A DNA stretch of 64,000 bases from an uncultured Planctomycetota bacterium (GTDB lineage Bacteria; Planctomycetota; Planctomycetia; Gemmatales; HRBIN36), in contig CALFAY010000005.1 in the NCBI GenBank assembly GCA_937944855.1, forward strand, positions 124,001 through 188,000, written 5' to 3'. Made by a program: the position numbers and the translations under genes. The notes beneath the pieces were generated by a model. The model was not told the DNA's origin. It did not search any database and worked only from the letters and a program-made list of their open reading frames with translations. Shown in pieces: positions 24,318-33,074 of this stretch (its first letter is position 1; the number at the start of each line of letters is the position of its first letter).

Positions 24318-25307
24318 ATGCGCTGCCTTCCATTCGTTCTGCCAACTTTTCTGGCCGTATTGGTTGGGTCTGCGTACTCCACGCAAGAACGCCCGGTCGA
24401 ACCTGTTTCGCTCCTGGACGGTTGTCTGGACAATCTGGCCAAGCTGCCCTGGTTGGAGACTTCCTTCCGGCACCATGTTTTCGCTCGGAATCGGCATTAC
24501 ATCTCGGAAGGCAAGCACATTCTCGACCCAGAAATGAAGGCTTCCCTGTATGCCTGTCGCGTCAAAGTCGGCAACTCCCCCGGGGAACTCCGCATCCACT
24601 GTGACGGCCAGCGAATCTGGCGGATTCTGGAAAACGGACCAGGCCGCGAGATCCGAACCTACACCTTGGCCAAACTCCTGGAAGCGCGGAATCAGATTGA
24701 CAAAACCCTCCTGGGACCGGAACTGACAGTCCAGTTGCTCCGCGATGACGACGCCGAGCATGGGTTCCTTGGTCCCCGGGGGATCTTGGCGGAGTTGAAA
24801 GAGAAACTTGTCTGGTCGGGAGTGAAAGCCGGGCAGCTAGCGGACGGCAGCCCGGTATACGTTTTGGAAGGTGAGTGGTCCAAGGCATTTCTCGACCGAT
24901 TGGCTCCTCCGCGCAAGGAAGGCAGTTCCGGACCCGACCTGCGTGAACTGTGGACGAAACGAACCGGCTTTATTCGCGTACCTCGCCTGTGCCGCTTGCA
25001 GTTGGACAAGGAGACGCTATTTCCACGTCGGATCGAGTGGTGGGGACCCGCGGTCCCTGAAGGGCCGGACGAGCTCCTTGTGGCCGTGGAATACGAGAAG
25101 CCCGTGCTGAGTCCGCCGGCATCGCTAGAAGATCGGGCAAAAGTCTTCCGGCCCTCGGATGCAGAGATCGAATCCGCCCAGGAACTCGATCCCAGCGTCA
25201 TTCTGCAAACCCGTGAGCAGAATATCTTACGCCTCTCTCGCCAGGAAGCGGAAGCCTCGCGTGATCAGCCTACCCTGGATCCGACTGCTCCGCTGCGGAG
25301 ACCGTGA
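24318..25307 (+). CDS. secreted hypothetical protein, 329 residues
   Basis: An exported protein with a signal peptide (about residues 1-22, MRCLPFVLPTFLAVLVGS). The mature part begins with a helical segment and a beta-rich series (FRHHVFARNRHYISEGKHIL, KASLYACRVKVG, LRIHCDGQRIWRILEN) that resembles the concave sheet of LolA-like or DUF1571-type proteins, though I cannot show homology. The C-terminal 60 residues are charged and Pro-rich. AAAAGG lies 9 nt before the ATG. It is divergent from the lipoprotein gene (215 bp between) and converges on the phosphatase gene with 11 bp between stops. Confidence 0.74.
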   Translation: MRCLPFVLPTFLAVLVGSAYSTQERPVEPVSLLDGCLDNLAKLPWLETSFRHHVFARNRHYISEGKHILDPEMKASLYACRVKVGNSPGELRIHCDGQRIWRILENGPGREIRTYTLAKLLEARNQIDKTLLGPELTVQLLRDDDAEHGFLGPRGILAELKEKLVWSGVKAGQLADGSPVYVLEGEWSKAFLDRLAPPRKEGSSGPDLRELWTKRTGFIRVPRLCRLQLDKETLFPRRIEWWGPAVPEGPDELLVAVEYEKPVLSPPASLEDRAKVFRPSDAEIESAQELDPSVILQTREQNILRLSRQEAEASRDQPTLDPTAPLRRP

Positions 25308-25318
25308 GGCGTTCTCAG

Positions 25319-25954
25319 TCAAGCTGCGGCTCCCAGCCCGATCAGGTGAAAGGCTGCGTTGAGCGTGACGAGTCGTGTCGATCCTTCGAAGCGCTCGATA
25401 ACGGATAGGCTGCAATTATCAATCTTGACCCGCTTCGCTTGGGCTGGAGGCAGGCCGAGCAGACCGGCGAGATAGACTCGCGCCACGATGTGGTGGCTGA
25501 CAACTAAGATGGTGCCGCTTTTCTGCTCGCGGAAAAGGGCATCAAAAAAACGCTTGGCTCTCTGCGCGACTTGACCGAAGCTCTCCCCTTCGGGATAAGC
25601 GTGCGTCTCAGGATTCTGCTCGAAGAGCCGGTAGGCTTCGGGATCCTCGGTGCGAATCGCTTCCCAGGTCTTGCCTTCCCAGCGTCCAACATCGCATTCG
25701 ATGATTTCCGGGCACTCTTCAATTTCCAGATCGTGTGGCTGGGCAACGATCTCCGCTGTCTGTCGAGCACGAAGCAGAGGACTGCTGAGCACCCGTTCGA
25801 TGGGATGCAACGCGAGGTAATCGCGGGTCAGTTCAGCCTGGCGGACCCCAAGCGGATCCAAGGGCATGTCCAACCCCCGGCCCTGAAGGCGATAGGGCTG
25901 GGCAAGGTTGGCCGACGTGGCTGCGTGCCTGAGCAAGTAGATCGTCGTGTTCAT
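25319..25954 (-). CDS. histidine phosphatase family protein
   Basis: Member of the histidine phosphatase (phosphoglycerate mutase-like) superfamily, 211 residues. The phospho-histidine motif is LLRHAATSAN near residue 7, followed by LQGRGLDMPLDPLGVRQAELT, SSPLLRARQTAEIV, the EYxDG-like block CDVGRWEGKTW, PEGESFGQVAQR and VVSHHIVARV with the second catalytic His. This fits the GpmB/CobC-like branch, and small-molecule phosphate esters are the likely substrates. The ATG at 25954 starts 5 bp after the pdxA stop; a start at 25969 would overlap pdxA. Probably cotranscribed with pdxA. Confidence 0.9.
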   Translation of the reverse strand: MNTTIYLLRHAATSANLAQPYRLQGRGLDMPLDPLGVRQAELTRDYLALHPIERVLSSPLLRARQTAEIVAQPHDLEIEECPEIIECDVGRWEGKTWEAIRTEDPEAYRLFEQNPETHAYPEGESFGQVAQRAKRFFDALFREQKSGTILVVSHHIVARVYLAGLLGLPPAQAKRVKIDNCSLSVIERFEGSTRLVTLNAAFHLIGLGAAA

Positions 25955-25959
25955 GATGC

Positions 25960-26988
25960 TTAGCCGCACAACAGGGCAGCCGCTCGAACCGCTTCGATCA
26001 GCCCACCCGGATCAGCGATCCCTTTGCCGACGATGTCGTAGGCAGTACCGTGAGCGACGCTTGTCCGCACGATCGGCAGCCCTAGTGTGATGTTCACCGC
26101 ACGGTATCCGGCCAAGAGTTTCATGGGAATGTGCCCCTGGTCGTGATACAGGGCGATGATACCATCCAGTTTGCCGTCTTTTCCTTGTAGAAACAGCGTA
26201 TCGCTGGGCCAAGGCCCGCTGACCTCGAAGCCCCGCTCCTGGGCCGCTTGGACTGCCGGAGCCAGGATCTCAATCTCCTCCCGCCCAAACAGTCCGCCCT
26301 CTCCCGCATGAGGATTCAAGCCGCACAGGCCGAGGCGAGGCGGACGCCCTCCCAACTCGGCTCGCTTGAGCCGAGACAGCATCTTAACCGTCAGGTCAAT
26401 CTTCTCCAACACCGCTTCTACACTCAGATGAACAAACAGGTCCCGCAGGGCCATGTGCAAGGTGACGTGCGTTACACCCAACCCGCCGTACCAGAGCATC
26501 ATGCCGAAGCGCGTCGTGCCTGTCAGGTCGGCCAGGATTTCGGTGTGGCCCGGAAACGGAACTCCTGCTGCCCTCAGACCTTCCTTGTGGATCGGCAGCG
26601 TGACCATGCCTCGGGCTTCCCCCCGGCTGAGGCACTCCACGGCACGCCGAAGGAAGTCGTAAGAAGCCTGCCCGGCCCGGCTGCTTACTGTTCCAGGACG
26701 TACGTCATGCAGCTTCACTGCGGTGCCTTGTAGGACTGGGAGGACTTGCTCCGAAGAACGCAGGCTATCCGGTTTGCCGACTACTTCCACCCGGAGGGCC
26801 GGATTCCAGCGCCGAGCCTCTCGCTCCAGAATGCCCACGTCCCCGATGACCGTGAGGCAAGCAAAAGCGTGTAAGCGAGGGTCGCCCCAAGCACGGACCA
26901 CTACTTCCGGCCCGATCCCTGCCACGTCCCCCAACGTGACGACCAGACAGGGCGGCACTGACGTCCCAGCGACTTCAGAATCCGGCAT
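25960..26988 (-). CDS. pdxA: 4-hydroxythreonine-4-phosphate dehydrogenase
   Basis: NAD-dependent enzyme of the DXP-dependent pathway to pyridoxal 5'-phosphate (vitamin B6). The 342-residue protein has the family start VTLGDVAGIGPEVVV, the metal and substrate residues in FPGHTEILADLTGT, HVTLHMALRD, GLNPHAGEGG and ALYHDQGHIPMKLL, and the C-terminal GTAYDIVGKGIADPGGL. Length is normal. It is the first gene of a leftward pair with the histidine phosphatase and is divergent from the secreted protein gene at 27075. The adjacent phosphatase might act in the same pathway, which is inference. Confidence 0.95.
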   Translation of the reverse strand: MPDSEVAGTSVPPCLVVTLGDVAGIGPEVVVRAWGDPRLHAFACLTVIGDVGILEREARRWNPALRVEVVGKPDSLRSSEQVLPVLQGTAVKLHDVRPGTVSSRAGQASYDFLRRAVECLSRGEARGMVTLPIHKEGLRAAGVPFPGHTEILADLTGTTRFGMMLWYGGLGVTHVTLHMALRDLFVHLSVEAVLEKIDLTVKMLSRLKRAELGGRPPRLGLCGLNPHAGEGGLFGREEIEILAPAVQAAQERGFEVSGPWPSDTLFLQGKDGKLDGIIALYHDQGHIPMKLLAGYRAVNITLGLPIVRTSVAHGTAYDIVGKGIADPGGLIEAVRAAALLCG

Positions 26989-27074
26989 TGGTCATGTCCC
27001 ATCAGTTGTAATTGCGGAGCTTGTCCAGTATAGTCATGGTATCCCCACAGGTGGCTACCGGAGGTGTTCCCGCC

Positions 27075-28409
27075 ATGCCCCGCTGGATGTTTCTGGTGAT
27101 TCCCGCCCTGCTCGTTACCGCCCTTCTGGCCGACGAAAGTCCCAAGGCTGAAACGAAGCTCCAGCCCAATGACATTCCCGCCTTGGTCAAGAAACTGGGC
27201 GACGGGAGCTTCCAAGTCCGCGACGCTGCCTTGAAGGCCTTGCAGAAGGCTGGTCCCGATCTTCTGCCCCAACTGCGAAAGGCCCTGGACGAGGTGCAAG
27301 ATGCTGAAGTCCAAAGACAACTCAACGAAATCGTCCTGAATCTGGAGCGGGTCCAGTTTTTGGCCCCAACCCGTGTCACTCTCAAGATTCAGAACGAGCC
27401 AGTCAAGGATGCCGTGCAGAAGTTCTCCGCGGCTTGTGGCTATCAGCTTGAAGTGGCTTCGGGGGACATGGGCGAAAACAAACTTCTGGAGTTGGATTTC
27501 AAAGATATTCCCTTCTGGCAAGCCTTCGAGGAGTTCTGCAATCGGGCCGGATTGGTATTCCAAGAGGGCTATTACGGCCCCAACATGGATACGATCCGTC
27601 TGGAGTTCGGCGACAGCTTTCCGGGAGTTGTCCACGTCAGCGGACCATTCCGTGTCTCAGTGCGTGGCTTTAATTACACGCGGAACATCGAGTTTGCCTC
27701 GCGGTCGCTTCGGTCAGCGGACGCTCCCGCCTCCCCGATCCGTCGCTCCGAATCCTTGACGATTCGTCTGGGGCTGACGGTGGAGCCCAAGCTGCCCCTG
27801 TTAACCTGGGGCCAGCCGATCATCACCGATGCGTTCGACGACCTCGGCCAGCCGCTGCTGCTGCCCACTCAGATGCACATGGTTGGGATGCGATACTATT
27901 CCGGTTATCGGGCCTTCACGCAGGAAGTCCAGGCGAATCTCCAGCCCGCTCCCGGGTCCAAGACGATCAAATTGTTGCGTGGCAGTATCCCTGTCACCGT
28001 TGTCGCCTCGCAGAAACCGCGTATCACCATCGATAAGGTCACGCAAGCCCAGGGCAAGACCTTCGAAGAGGGCAATGTCAGCCTCAAGATCGAGAGCATC
28101 AGCAAGAACGGGCAACAGATCACGTTCCGCATCAACCTCACAGACGGCGCTCAGCAGGGCAAACGGGACTACTCCTGGATCAATCAACTCATCCAACGGC
28201 TGGTCCTGACCGACGCCAACGGGAACAAGTGGCAGTGCTACGGCCCTAACTGGGAAGGCAACGGTTTTAACGGCGGGGCGAACTTCAGCGGCTCCATCAC
28301 ATTCGGAAACAACGGCAAGGCGGGGGAGCCGGAGCGGATGGTGTACTACGACTGGTACATCCTGTCGCATTCCGTGCCTTTCCAATTCGAAGACCTGACG
28401 CTCCCATGA
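27075..28409 (+). CDS. secreted protein with HEAT-like and STN-like N-terminal regions
   Basis: A 444-residue exported protein, starting at an ATG with GGAGGTG 7 nt upstream; the signal peptide is about residues 1-20. Residues 32-95 contain HEAT-like helices (ALVKKLGDGSFQVRDAALKA). Residues about 98-160 resemble the short N-terminal domain of secretins and TonB receptors (STN): VTLKIQNEPVKDAVQKFSAA, then LLELDFKDIPFWQAFEEF. The C-terminal 280 residues are beta-rich with no family I recognise. This architecture recurs in planctomycetes. No secretin pore domain is present. Upstream in-frame ATG at 27012 lies in the intergenic region and lacks a signal sequence context. Confidence 0.78.
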   Translation: MPRWMFLVIPALLVTALLADESPKAETKLQPNDIPALVKKLGDGSFQVRDAALKALQKAGPDLLPQLRKALDEVQDAEVQRQLNEIVLNLERVQFLAPTRVTLKIQNEPVKDAVQKFSAACGYQLEVASGDMGENKLLELDFKDIPFWQAFEEFCNRAGLVFQEGYYGPNMDTIRLEFGDSFPGVVHVSGPFRVSVRGFNYTRNIEFASRSLRSADAPASPIRRSESLTIRLGLTVEPKLPLLTWGQPIITDAFDDLGQPLLLPTQMHMVGMRYYSGYRAFTQEVQANLQPAPGSKTIKLLRGSIPVTVVASQKPRITIDKVTQAQGKTFEEGNVSLKIESISKNGQQITFRINLTDGAQQGKRDYSWINQLIQRLVLTDANGNKWQCYGPNWEGNGFNGGANFSGSITFGNNGKAGEPERMVYYDWYILSHSVPFQFEDLTLP

Positions 28410-28478
28410 CGGTCGGCAGGCCGAGGAGAAAGGGACGCGGGAGAGGGCGGCGAGGCAGGAACGCCACCAGCCGTACCT

Positions 28479-29111
28479 TCAGCTATTCAGAGCAGGAGCA
28501 TCCGACGCTACGCCGAAACGGCGGCACATCTCATCGAAGCGTTGTTTGTAGTCGTCGGTCGTAGCATGAAGGTGTTCGACTTCGCAGATCAGCTTCATGC
28601 GGTCATTGCGTCGGACGCCGTGTTTTTTCAGAACAGCCAGAAATGGCTCCAGATCGTCCGCGTACACATAAAGCAACTTGTGCTCGTCCAGTTGGACTTC
28701 CACGCCGCTCGTGGACTCGAGCACGGCCATGCCCGTGCAGCCGTCTTCAAGAAGCAGGTCTTCATAGTCCCAGACATGGCTAAGCAGTACAGGCAGGTCG
28801 ATGCTTTCCCGCCAGAGATCTTTGTGGCGGCCATCCTCCGAATCGTGGCTGGTTTCGAGGATTACGTCTACCAGAGCGTCCAGATAGCCGATCAGGTCCG
28901 CGAAGATTTCCAGCAGACGATCTTGGGCTATCGAAGCCACGAGCATCGGCACTGACTGGCCGGTGTCCTTGTCCAGAAATCGTCCCAGGCGATAACCGGA
29001 TTGCGGTACGAATGCAGTGCCGGGGGCTGGCCGGACGGCATCGGTCAGAAAGAACGCTTCGCACGCCGCCTTGATTTCGTCCCGGGAGAGTCTGGTCACG
29101 GTTTCCCCCAA
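28479..29111 (-). CDS. hypothetical protein, 210 residues
   Basis: A soluble, acidic protein I do not recognise. It begins with a helical segment (SRDEIKAACEAFFLTDAVRP), has a hydrophobic middle (LLEIFADLIGYLDALVDVIL) too charged to be a confident membrane helix, and a beta-rich C-terminal half with TGMAVLESTSGVEVQLDEHK and LLYVYADDLEPFLAVLKKHG. A Cys-His pattern (ICEVEHLHATTDDY) is present but not in a clear metal-site spacing. It follows recA on the same strand after 238 bp of apparently empty sequence. Codon pattern and length support a real gene. Confidence 0.75.
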   Translation of the reverse strand: MGETVTRLSRDEIKAACEAFFLTDAVRPAPGTAFVPQSGYRLGRFLDKDTGQSVPMLVASIAQDRLLEIFADLIGYLDALVDVILETSHDSEDGRHKDLWRESIDLPVLLSHVWDYEDLLLEDGCTGMAVLESTSGVEVQLDEHKLLYVYADDLEPFLAVLKKHGVRRNDRMKLICEVEHLHATTDDYKQRFDEMCRRFGVASDAPALNS

Positions 29112-29349
29112 GCTCTCATTTGGCTAAAGCCGTTTTTCGCCACTGAAGCATAGGCCGCGATTGGCCGCCAAGTCAACTGCCCGCGATCTTCTAATCGGTT
29201 CACCGTGCCCGAGTCCCGAGCATCACCTCGGGCAAGTCACGGCGTGGGTGACGACATGCGATGGGTTAGTCGCTACGGGGATTCCAGACGGTCTTCGCCC
29301 ACAGGACCGCGATGCCTGCCAAAGGCGGCGTTTTCCATCGAACTGTCGG
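29112..29349. other. non-coding stretch between recA and the next gene
   Basis: This 238-bp gap holds no convincing gene. I see one inverted repeat, GCCCGAG/CTCGGGC (29207-29213 and 29227-29233), without a T-rich run on either side, so it is not a clear terminator. No tRNA-like cloverleaf was recognised. Confidence 0.4.
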
Positions 29350-30456
29350 TCAACGGTCTTCCGCAGCTGCCTGACGACGGCTTCGAGGGGCAGGTTCTTC
29401 CCCAGCCCGGCCGTTGGCTCTCTCGTCCTCATCCAAGGAGGCAGCTGCCTGGGACAACAGCCCACGCTTGGCCAGGATTTTTTGGGCAATCTCGTCCATC
29501 AGCCCCGGGTTTTCGCGGAGGAACTGCTTCGCGTTCTCTCTTCCCTGGCCAAGGCGGGTGTCACCGTAGTTCAGCCAGGCGCCGCTCTTATCGATGAGAC
29601 GGTCTTCCAGGGCCAGATCGATCAGATCGCCTTCGCGGCTGATTCCGCGGTCGTGCATCAGGTCGAACTCGGCACTCCGAAATGGAGGTGCGATTTTGTT
29701 CTTGACCACCTTGGCTTTGATGCGAGACCCGATGGTTTCCTCTCCCTCCTTGATCGAGGAGATCTTGCGAACGTCGATCCGCACGGAGCTGTAGAACTTG
29801 AGAGCCAATCCACCGGCCGTCGTCTCCGGGTTGCCGAACATGACGCCGATCTTCTGGCGAATCTGATTAATGAAGATGATGCAGGTTTTGGTCTTGGCGA
29901 TGATCGGATTCAGGATCCGCAGTGCCTGAGACATCAGGCGAGCTTGCAAGCCGACGTGCGCTTCGCCGATCTCGCCCTCGACCTCGGTACGAGGCACTAA
30001 GGCGGCCACCGAGTCGATGACAATGATGTCCACGGCGTTCGATTTCACCAACATCTCCGCGATCTTCAGCGCTTCCTCCCCGTGGGACGGTTGGCTGACC
30101 AGCAAGGCTTCCAGGTTGACGCCCAGGCGCTTGGCCCAGGCGGGATCAAGTGCGTGCTCGGCGTCGATGAACGCTGCCACACCGCCCTGACGCTGGGCGT
30201 TGGCGACGGCGTGCAGGGCCAGGGTCGTCTTGCCGCTCGACTCCGGTCCGAAGATCTCGATGATCCGGCCTCGCGGCAGTCCACGCCCGCCCAAGGCGAT
30301 GTCCAGACTCAACGCTCCGGTCGAAATGCCTGGAATGTCGGCAAGGGCATTTTCCCCCAGCTGCATAATGGCTCCCTTGCCGAATTGCTTCTCGATCTGG
30401 CTGATCGCCAATCGCAGCTCTTTCTCCATGTTCTTGTCATTCATCGCCTCGGCCAT
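29350..30456 (-). CDS. recA: recombinase RecA
   Basis: ATP-dependent strand-exchange protein of homologous recombination and, in most bacteria, the SOS co-protease that triggers LexA cleavage. The 368-residue product has Walker [12 protein letters not shown] (residues 70-80), [12 protein letters not shown], the Walker [16 protein letters not shown], the L2 region [18 protein letters not shown], and [18 protein letters not shown]. The C-terminal tail is acidic then basic ([10 protein letters not shown]). The start at 30456 gives an [15 protein letters not shown]-terminus. A candidate promoter overlapped by a LexA-like site lies about 100 bp upstream. Confidence 0.97.
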   Translation of the reverse strand: MAEAMNDKNMEKELRLAISQIEKQFGKGAIMQLGENALADIPGISTGALSLDIALGGRGLPRGRIIEIFGPESSGKTTLALHAVANAQRQGGVAAFIDAEHALDPAWAKRLGVNLEALLVSQPSHGEEALKIAEMLVKSNAVDIIVIDSVAALVPRTEVEGEIGEAHVGLQARLMSQALRILNPIIAKTKTCIIFINQIRQKIGVMFGNPETTAGGLALKFYSSVRIDVRKISSIKEGEETIGSRIKAKVVKNKIAPPFRSAEFDLMHDRGISREGDLIDLALEDRLIDKSGAWLNYGDTRLGQGRENAKQFLRENPGLMDEIAQKILAKRGLLSQAAASLDEDERANGRAGEEPAPRSRRQAAAEDR

Positions 30457-30559
30457 GACTCACTCCTTGTCTGCTCCATGCTATTGGCCAGCCCGCGTTG
30501 TCAGCGTCTGAAATGCCGAATGCCATCGACCGCGAACGCCACCCAGTCCGACCGATACT

Positions 30560-30599
30560 GAACGTGTGTTAATATACGCTGCTTACAGGTCCGCAACAA
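30560..30599 (-). promoter_or_regulatory. candidate recA promoter with LexA-like operator
   Basis: On the minus strand, TTGTTG (30594-30599) and TATATT (30571-30576) are 17 bp apart, a good sigma-70-like pair. Immediately downstream, overlapping the -10 end, is GAACGTGTGTTA (30560-30571, plus-strand orientation), which matches the Gram-positive-type LexA box GAAC-N4-GTTC with one mismatch. The site's overlap with the promoter, 104 bp before recA, is what an SOS operator would do. LexA boxes of planctomycetes are not well defined, so the match is suggestive only. Confidence 0.42.
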
Positions 30600-30626
30600 C
30601 TAGAAAGCAACGAAATTCCGGAAGGT

Positions 30627-31670
30627 CTATTTCTTCCTGGATTTTCCAACCATCGGGCAAGGGCGAAGCTCGCGCAGCGCCTTCAGGGTGCGTTCCATGT
30701 CCTCCGGCAACCGAGCTTGGGCCTCGATCCAGCGGCCGGTTCGGGGATGCTGAAACCGCAGGCGATGAGCGTGCAGTGCCTGGCGGGACAACAGGATCTC
30801 GTCAGCTTCGGGAGCAATTCCGGCGACCAGATCGCTTTTCCGCAGACAGTTGCGGCCGCCGTAAGCCTTGTCCGCCACGATCGGACAGCCGGTGCATGCC
30901 AAGTGGACGCGGATCTGATGGGTTCGACCTGTCTTGGGCAGGCACTTCACGAAAGTGAAGTCGTCGAAGCGTTCCAGCACTTCGTAGTAGGTGCAAGCTT
31001 CCTTAATATCACGCTCCTCATCCGGCTTGGAGTAGGCCGCCTTCTTTTCCCGGTCGTGGGGATGGGGCCCAATGGCTTTTTCGATGTAGTCGCTGTCCCG
31101 GTCCAGCACGCCGAGGGTGATGGCTAGGTATTCCTTGAACACCTTGCGAGTTTCGAACTGCATCGAGAGGTCGCGGTGAGCCGACTCTTCCTTGGCGACC
31201 AGGATCACGCCGCTGGTGTCGCGGTCGAGCCGATGCACGATGCCCGGTCGGTAGTCGCCATTGAGTCCGCTCAGGTGATCAAAGTGGAAACGCAGGGCAT
31301 TGACCAGAGTTCCACTCCAGTTGCCCTTGGCTGGATGCACAACCATGTCATGCGGTTTGTTGATGACGACCAGGAAATCGTCCTCATACAGGATTTCCAG
31401 CGGTATGTCTTCCGGAACCGGAGCGTGGGCCTCGGGATCGGGAAGCCAAATCCGGATCTGGTCGCCGTCCCGCAGACGGTAGCTGGGCTTGGTCGGCTGG
31501 CCGTTCACGGTAACTGCCGTCGCTTCGATGGCCCTTTGAATAGCCGAGCGGCTGTGGCCGGGGAAAGTGGCGACGAGGTACTGGTCGAGCCGGGTTCCAG
31601 CGACCTTGGCATTGATAGTCAAGTCCACCGACTTGTCTTGGTCGGTGGGTGCCTGTTTGAGCAAGTCCAT
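30627..31670 (-). CDS. RluA family pseudouridine synthase (RluD-like)
   Basis: Isomerises uridines to pseudouridine in RNA, most likely 23S rRNA as for RluD. The 347-residue protein has an N-terminal S4 RNA-binding domain (about residues 26-75: TRLDQYLVATFPGHSRSAIQ), then the catalytic domain with INKPHDMVVHPAKG, the active-site motif GIVHRLDRDTSG (Asp 149) and the block PKTGRTHQIRVHLA. The length and S4 domain fit the RluC/RluD group. It is separated from the upstream TPR-like gene by 74 bp, both leftward. Confidence 0.94.
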   Translation of the reverse strand: MDLLKQAPTDQDKSVDLTINAKVAGTRLDQYLVATFPGHSRSAIQRAIEATAVTVNGQPTKPSYRLRDGDQIRIWLPDPEAHAPVPEDIPLEILYEDDFLVVINKPHDMVVHPAKGNWSGTLVNALRFHFDHLSGLNGDYRPGIVHRLDRDTSGVILVAKEESAHRDLSMQFETRKVFKEYLAITLGVLDRDSDYIEKAIGPHPHDREKKAAYSKPDEERDIKEACTYYEVLERFDDFTFVKCLPKTGRTHQIRVHLACTGCPIVADKAYGGRNCLRKSDLVAGIAPEADEILLSRQALHAHRLRFQHPRTGRWIEAQARLPEDMERTLKALRELRPCPMVGKSRKK

Positions 31671-31744
31671 GACAAGCGTGGCCTATCTTCGCGGCGAGAT
31701 CCGAAGCGATCTGCCCAAGCGTATGCGTAACCCGCCAGAGAGCA

Positions 31745-32497
31745 TCAGGGGCTGTCGAGATTGCTGCTGGGCAAGGGAGGCAATTCGCCGCGCGGCGTTG
31801 TCGGATTCATTTTTTCCGATTTAGGCAGTCGCTGCGGCCAAGGTTGCCGTCCTTCGCCTCCTCCATAGAACGCGACGCCGTCGCCGTCCTGGAGTGCCTT
31901 GAGCCGCACCCGAGCTTCGGCCACCAGAGGATGGTCCTTTCCATCAGGTGCTTGAAGCAAAGATCCGTACCGATCGACGACGGCCTGGTAGAGTTCCACC
32001 GCCTTCGGCAATTCACCCAGAGACTCCTTGGATCGGCCTGCCCCCATCAAAGCCCGTAATGCAACCTCTCTGGAACTCGCGGAGCGGCTCAGCGGCTCAT
32101 AGACCTCGTAGGCTTCCTCGAAGATCTTCATGGCGGCCGGGGCGGAGTCCCGGAACATCGTTTTGTACGCCTTCTCATAGAGTTGGTCGGCCAAGGTCAA
32201 CTGAGCGGCCTGATCAGCCACGGTTCCGCGAGCCTGATCCGCAACCTTCTTCAGTTCGGCCTCAGGCATGAACTCCAGAATCGCTCCCCCACTGCGGTCT
32301 TCCCACCAATTTATCCAGGTCTGCGAAATGCGATTGGCGGTGTTCGTCGACCACCACCAGTAGGCGAGGATTACTGCAACCAGAAGTAGCCCTACTCCCA
32401 CCAGCATGCTGCTCGAACCCTGGGCACTTTGGACCAGCTTGCCCATGCCGGCGGCCAGATCGTTTTGCTGCAATTGGTGACGCTGTTCCGCCTTCAT
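31745..32497 (-). CDS. membrane-anchored TPR-like protein (YfgM/CcmI-like layout)
   Basis: A 250-residue protein with an N-terminal cytoplasmic stretch, one membrane helix (about residues 29-46, SSMLVGVGLLLVAVILAYWW), and a helical domain outside the membrane containing TPR-like repeats (LYEKAYKTMFRDSAPAAMKIF; ELPKAVELYQAVVDRYG). The C-terminal 40 residues are Pro-rich and disordered. This single-helix plus TPR layout resembles YfgM-type envelope chaperone partners, but sequence similarity is not strong enough for a name. It lies upstream of the pseudouridine synthase gene and is divergent from the ribosomal cluster. Confidence 0.74.
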   Translation of the reverse strand: MKAEQRHQLQQNDLAAGMGKLVQSAQGSSSMLVGVGLLLVAVILAYWWWSTNTANRISQTWINWWEDRSGGAILEFMPEAELKKVADQARGTVADQAAQLTLADQLYEKAYKTMFRDSAPAAMKIFEEAYEVYEPLSRSASSREVALRALMGAGRSKESLGELPKAVELYQAVVDRYGSLLQAPDGKDHPLVAEARVRLKALQDGDGVAFYGGGEGRQPWPQRLPKSEKMNPTTPRGELPPLPSSNLDSP

Positions 32498-32762
32498 GCG
32501 GCATGACCCCCCTTGCTGTGGGAGAAAGCACTCATAACTGGCGTAATTCTAGGTCTCTCTCAGACATCGGTCAATGCGACCAGCCTTTCAGGCATTTGGC
32601 TCGGGAACGCATCCGACCCTGAAACCGCAAAAACTGGGAAAGGGACTGGACTCGCTGTCGGCGGGCGTAGAATGGAAATCGTCTGTCCGATATGAATCTC
32701 GGCCCTCGTGTGGTCGTCCAATTGGAATACGGAGAGATCCCAGGTGGAGCGGCAGTGATACC

Positions 32763-32791
32763 TTGCCGCCTGGGGTCATTTTCGCTACAAA
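32763..32791 (+). promoter_or_regulatory. candidate promoter for the ribosomal protein cluster
   Basis: TTGCCG at 32763-32768 and TACAAA at 32786-32791 are 17 bp apart, the optimal spacing. Transcription would begin near 32798, giving a leader of about 90 nt before rpmJ. The 390-bp region 32498-32887 between the divergent TPR-like gene and rpmJ holds no other convincing gene; in particular infA, which often precedes rpmJ, is not there. Confidence 0.35.
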
Positions 32792-32814
32792 ACGAGTTTA
32801 CTTCTGCGCTTCTT

Positions 32815-32862
32815 CGCTGCTGCGCGAATGGGGGCGGCACAAGAGCAGCGCCCAGACTTGGG
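32815..32862 (+). promoter_or_regulatory. structured leader upstream of rpmJ
   Basis: Two consecutive stems can form in the presumed leader: CGCTGCT (32815-32821) with AGCAGCG (32844-32850), and directly after it CCCA (32851-32854) with TGGG (32859-32862). They end about 25 nt before the rpmJ start. Such leaders often carry binding sites for a ribosomal protein that represses its own operon; S4 does so for the equivalent genes in E. coli. That function here is inference. Confidence 0.28.
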
Positions 32863-32887
32863 CCTGGAAGGGAAAGGCGGGTGAGCC

Positions 32888-33001
32888 ATGAAAGTCCGAT
32901 CGAGCGTTCGCCGCATCTGCGAGAACTGCAAAATCGTGCGGCGTCACGGAAAAGTTCGGGTCATTTGCACGAATCCCCGACACAAGCAGCGTCAGGGATA
33001 A
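32888..33001 (+). CDS. rpmJ: 50S ribosomal protein L36
   Basis: Only 37 residues, beginning [17 protein letters not shown] and ending NPRHKQRQG. The zinc-binding set is complete: CENC near residues 11-14, then C27 and H32 in VICTNPRH, so this is the C+ (zinc) form. The GGCGGGTGAGCC before the ATG provides weak ribosome binding. It is the first gene of the cluster rpmJ-rpsM-rpsK-rpsD-rpoA-rplQ, 73 bp before rpsM, the conserved order at the end of the alpha operon. Confidence 0.96.
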   Translation: MKVRSSVRRICENCKIVRRHGKVRVICTNPRHKQRQG

Positions 33002-33074
33002 CGGACTGGATGCGTGTTGCTCTCTGAGCGGCCGCCGGAAAGCTGGACAACAAAAAGCCGATTGGTGGAAGACC

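Noticed and set aside
24133-24345. Short minus-strand frame (70 codons) in the gap between two divergent secreted-protein genes
   Set aside because: Composition is not implausible, but it begins at TTG or an ATG without a ribosome-binding site, overlaps the start of the gene at 24318, and matches no family. Worth a homology search only.
29207-29233. GCCCGAG/CTCGGGC hairpin downstream of recA
   Set aside because: The stem is only 7 bp and has no T-run on either strand, so it cannot be called a terminator.
32513-33027. Small frames in the leader region upstream of and across rpmJ
   Set aside because: They lack ribosome-binding sites, have compositions unlike proteins, and one overlaps rpmJ in another frame; infA was looked for and not found.
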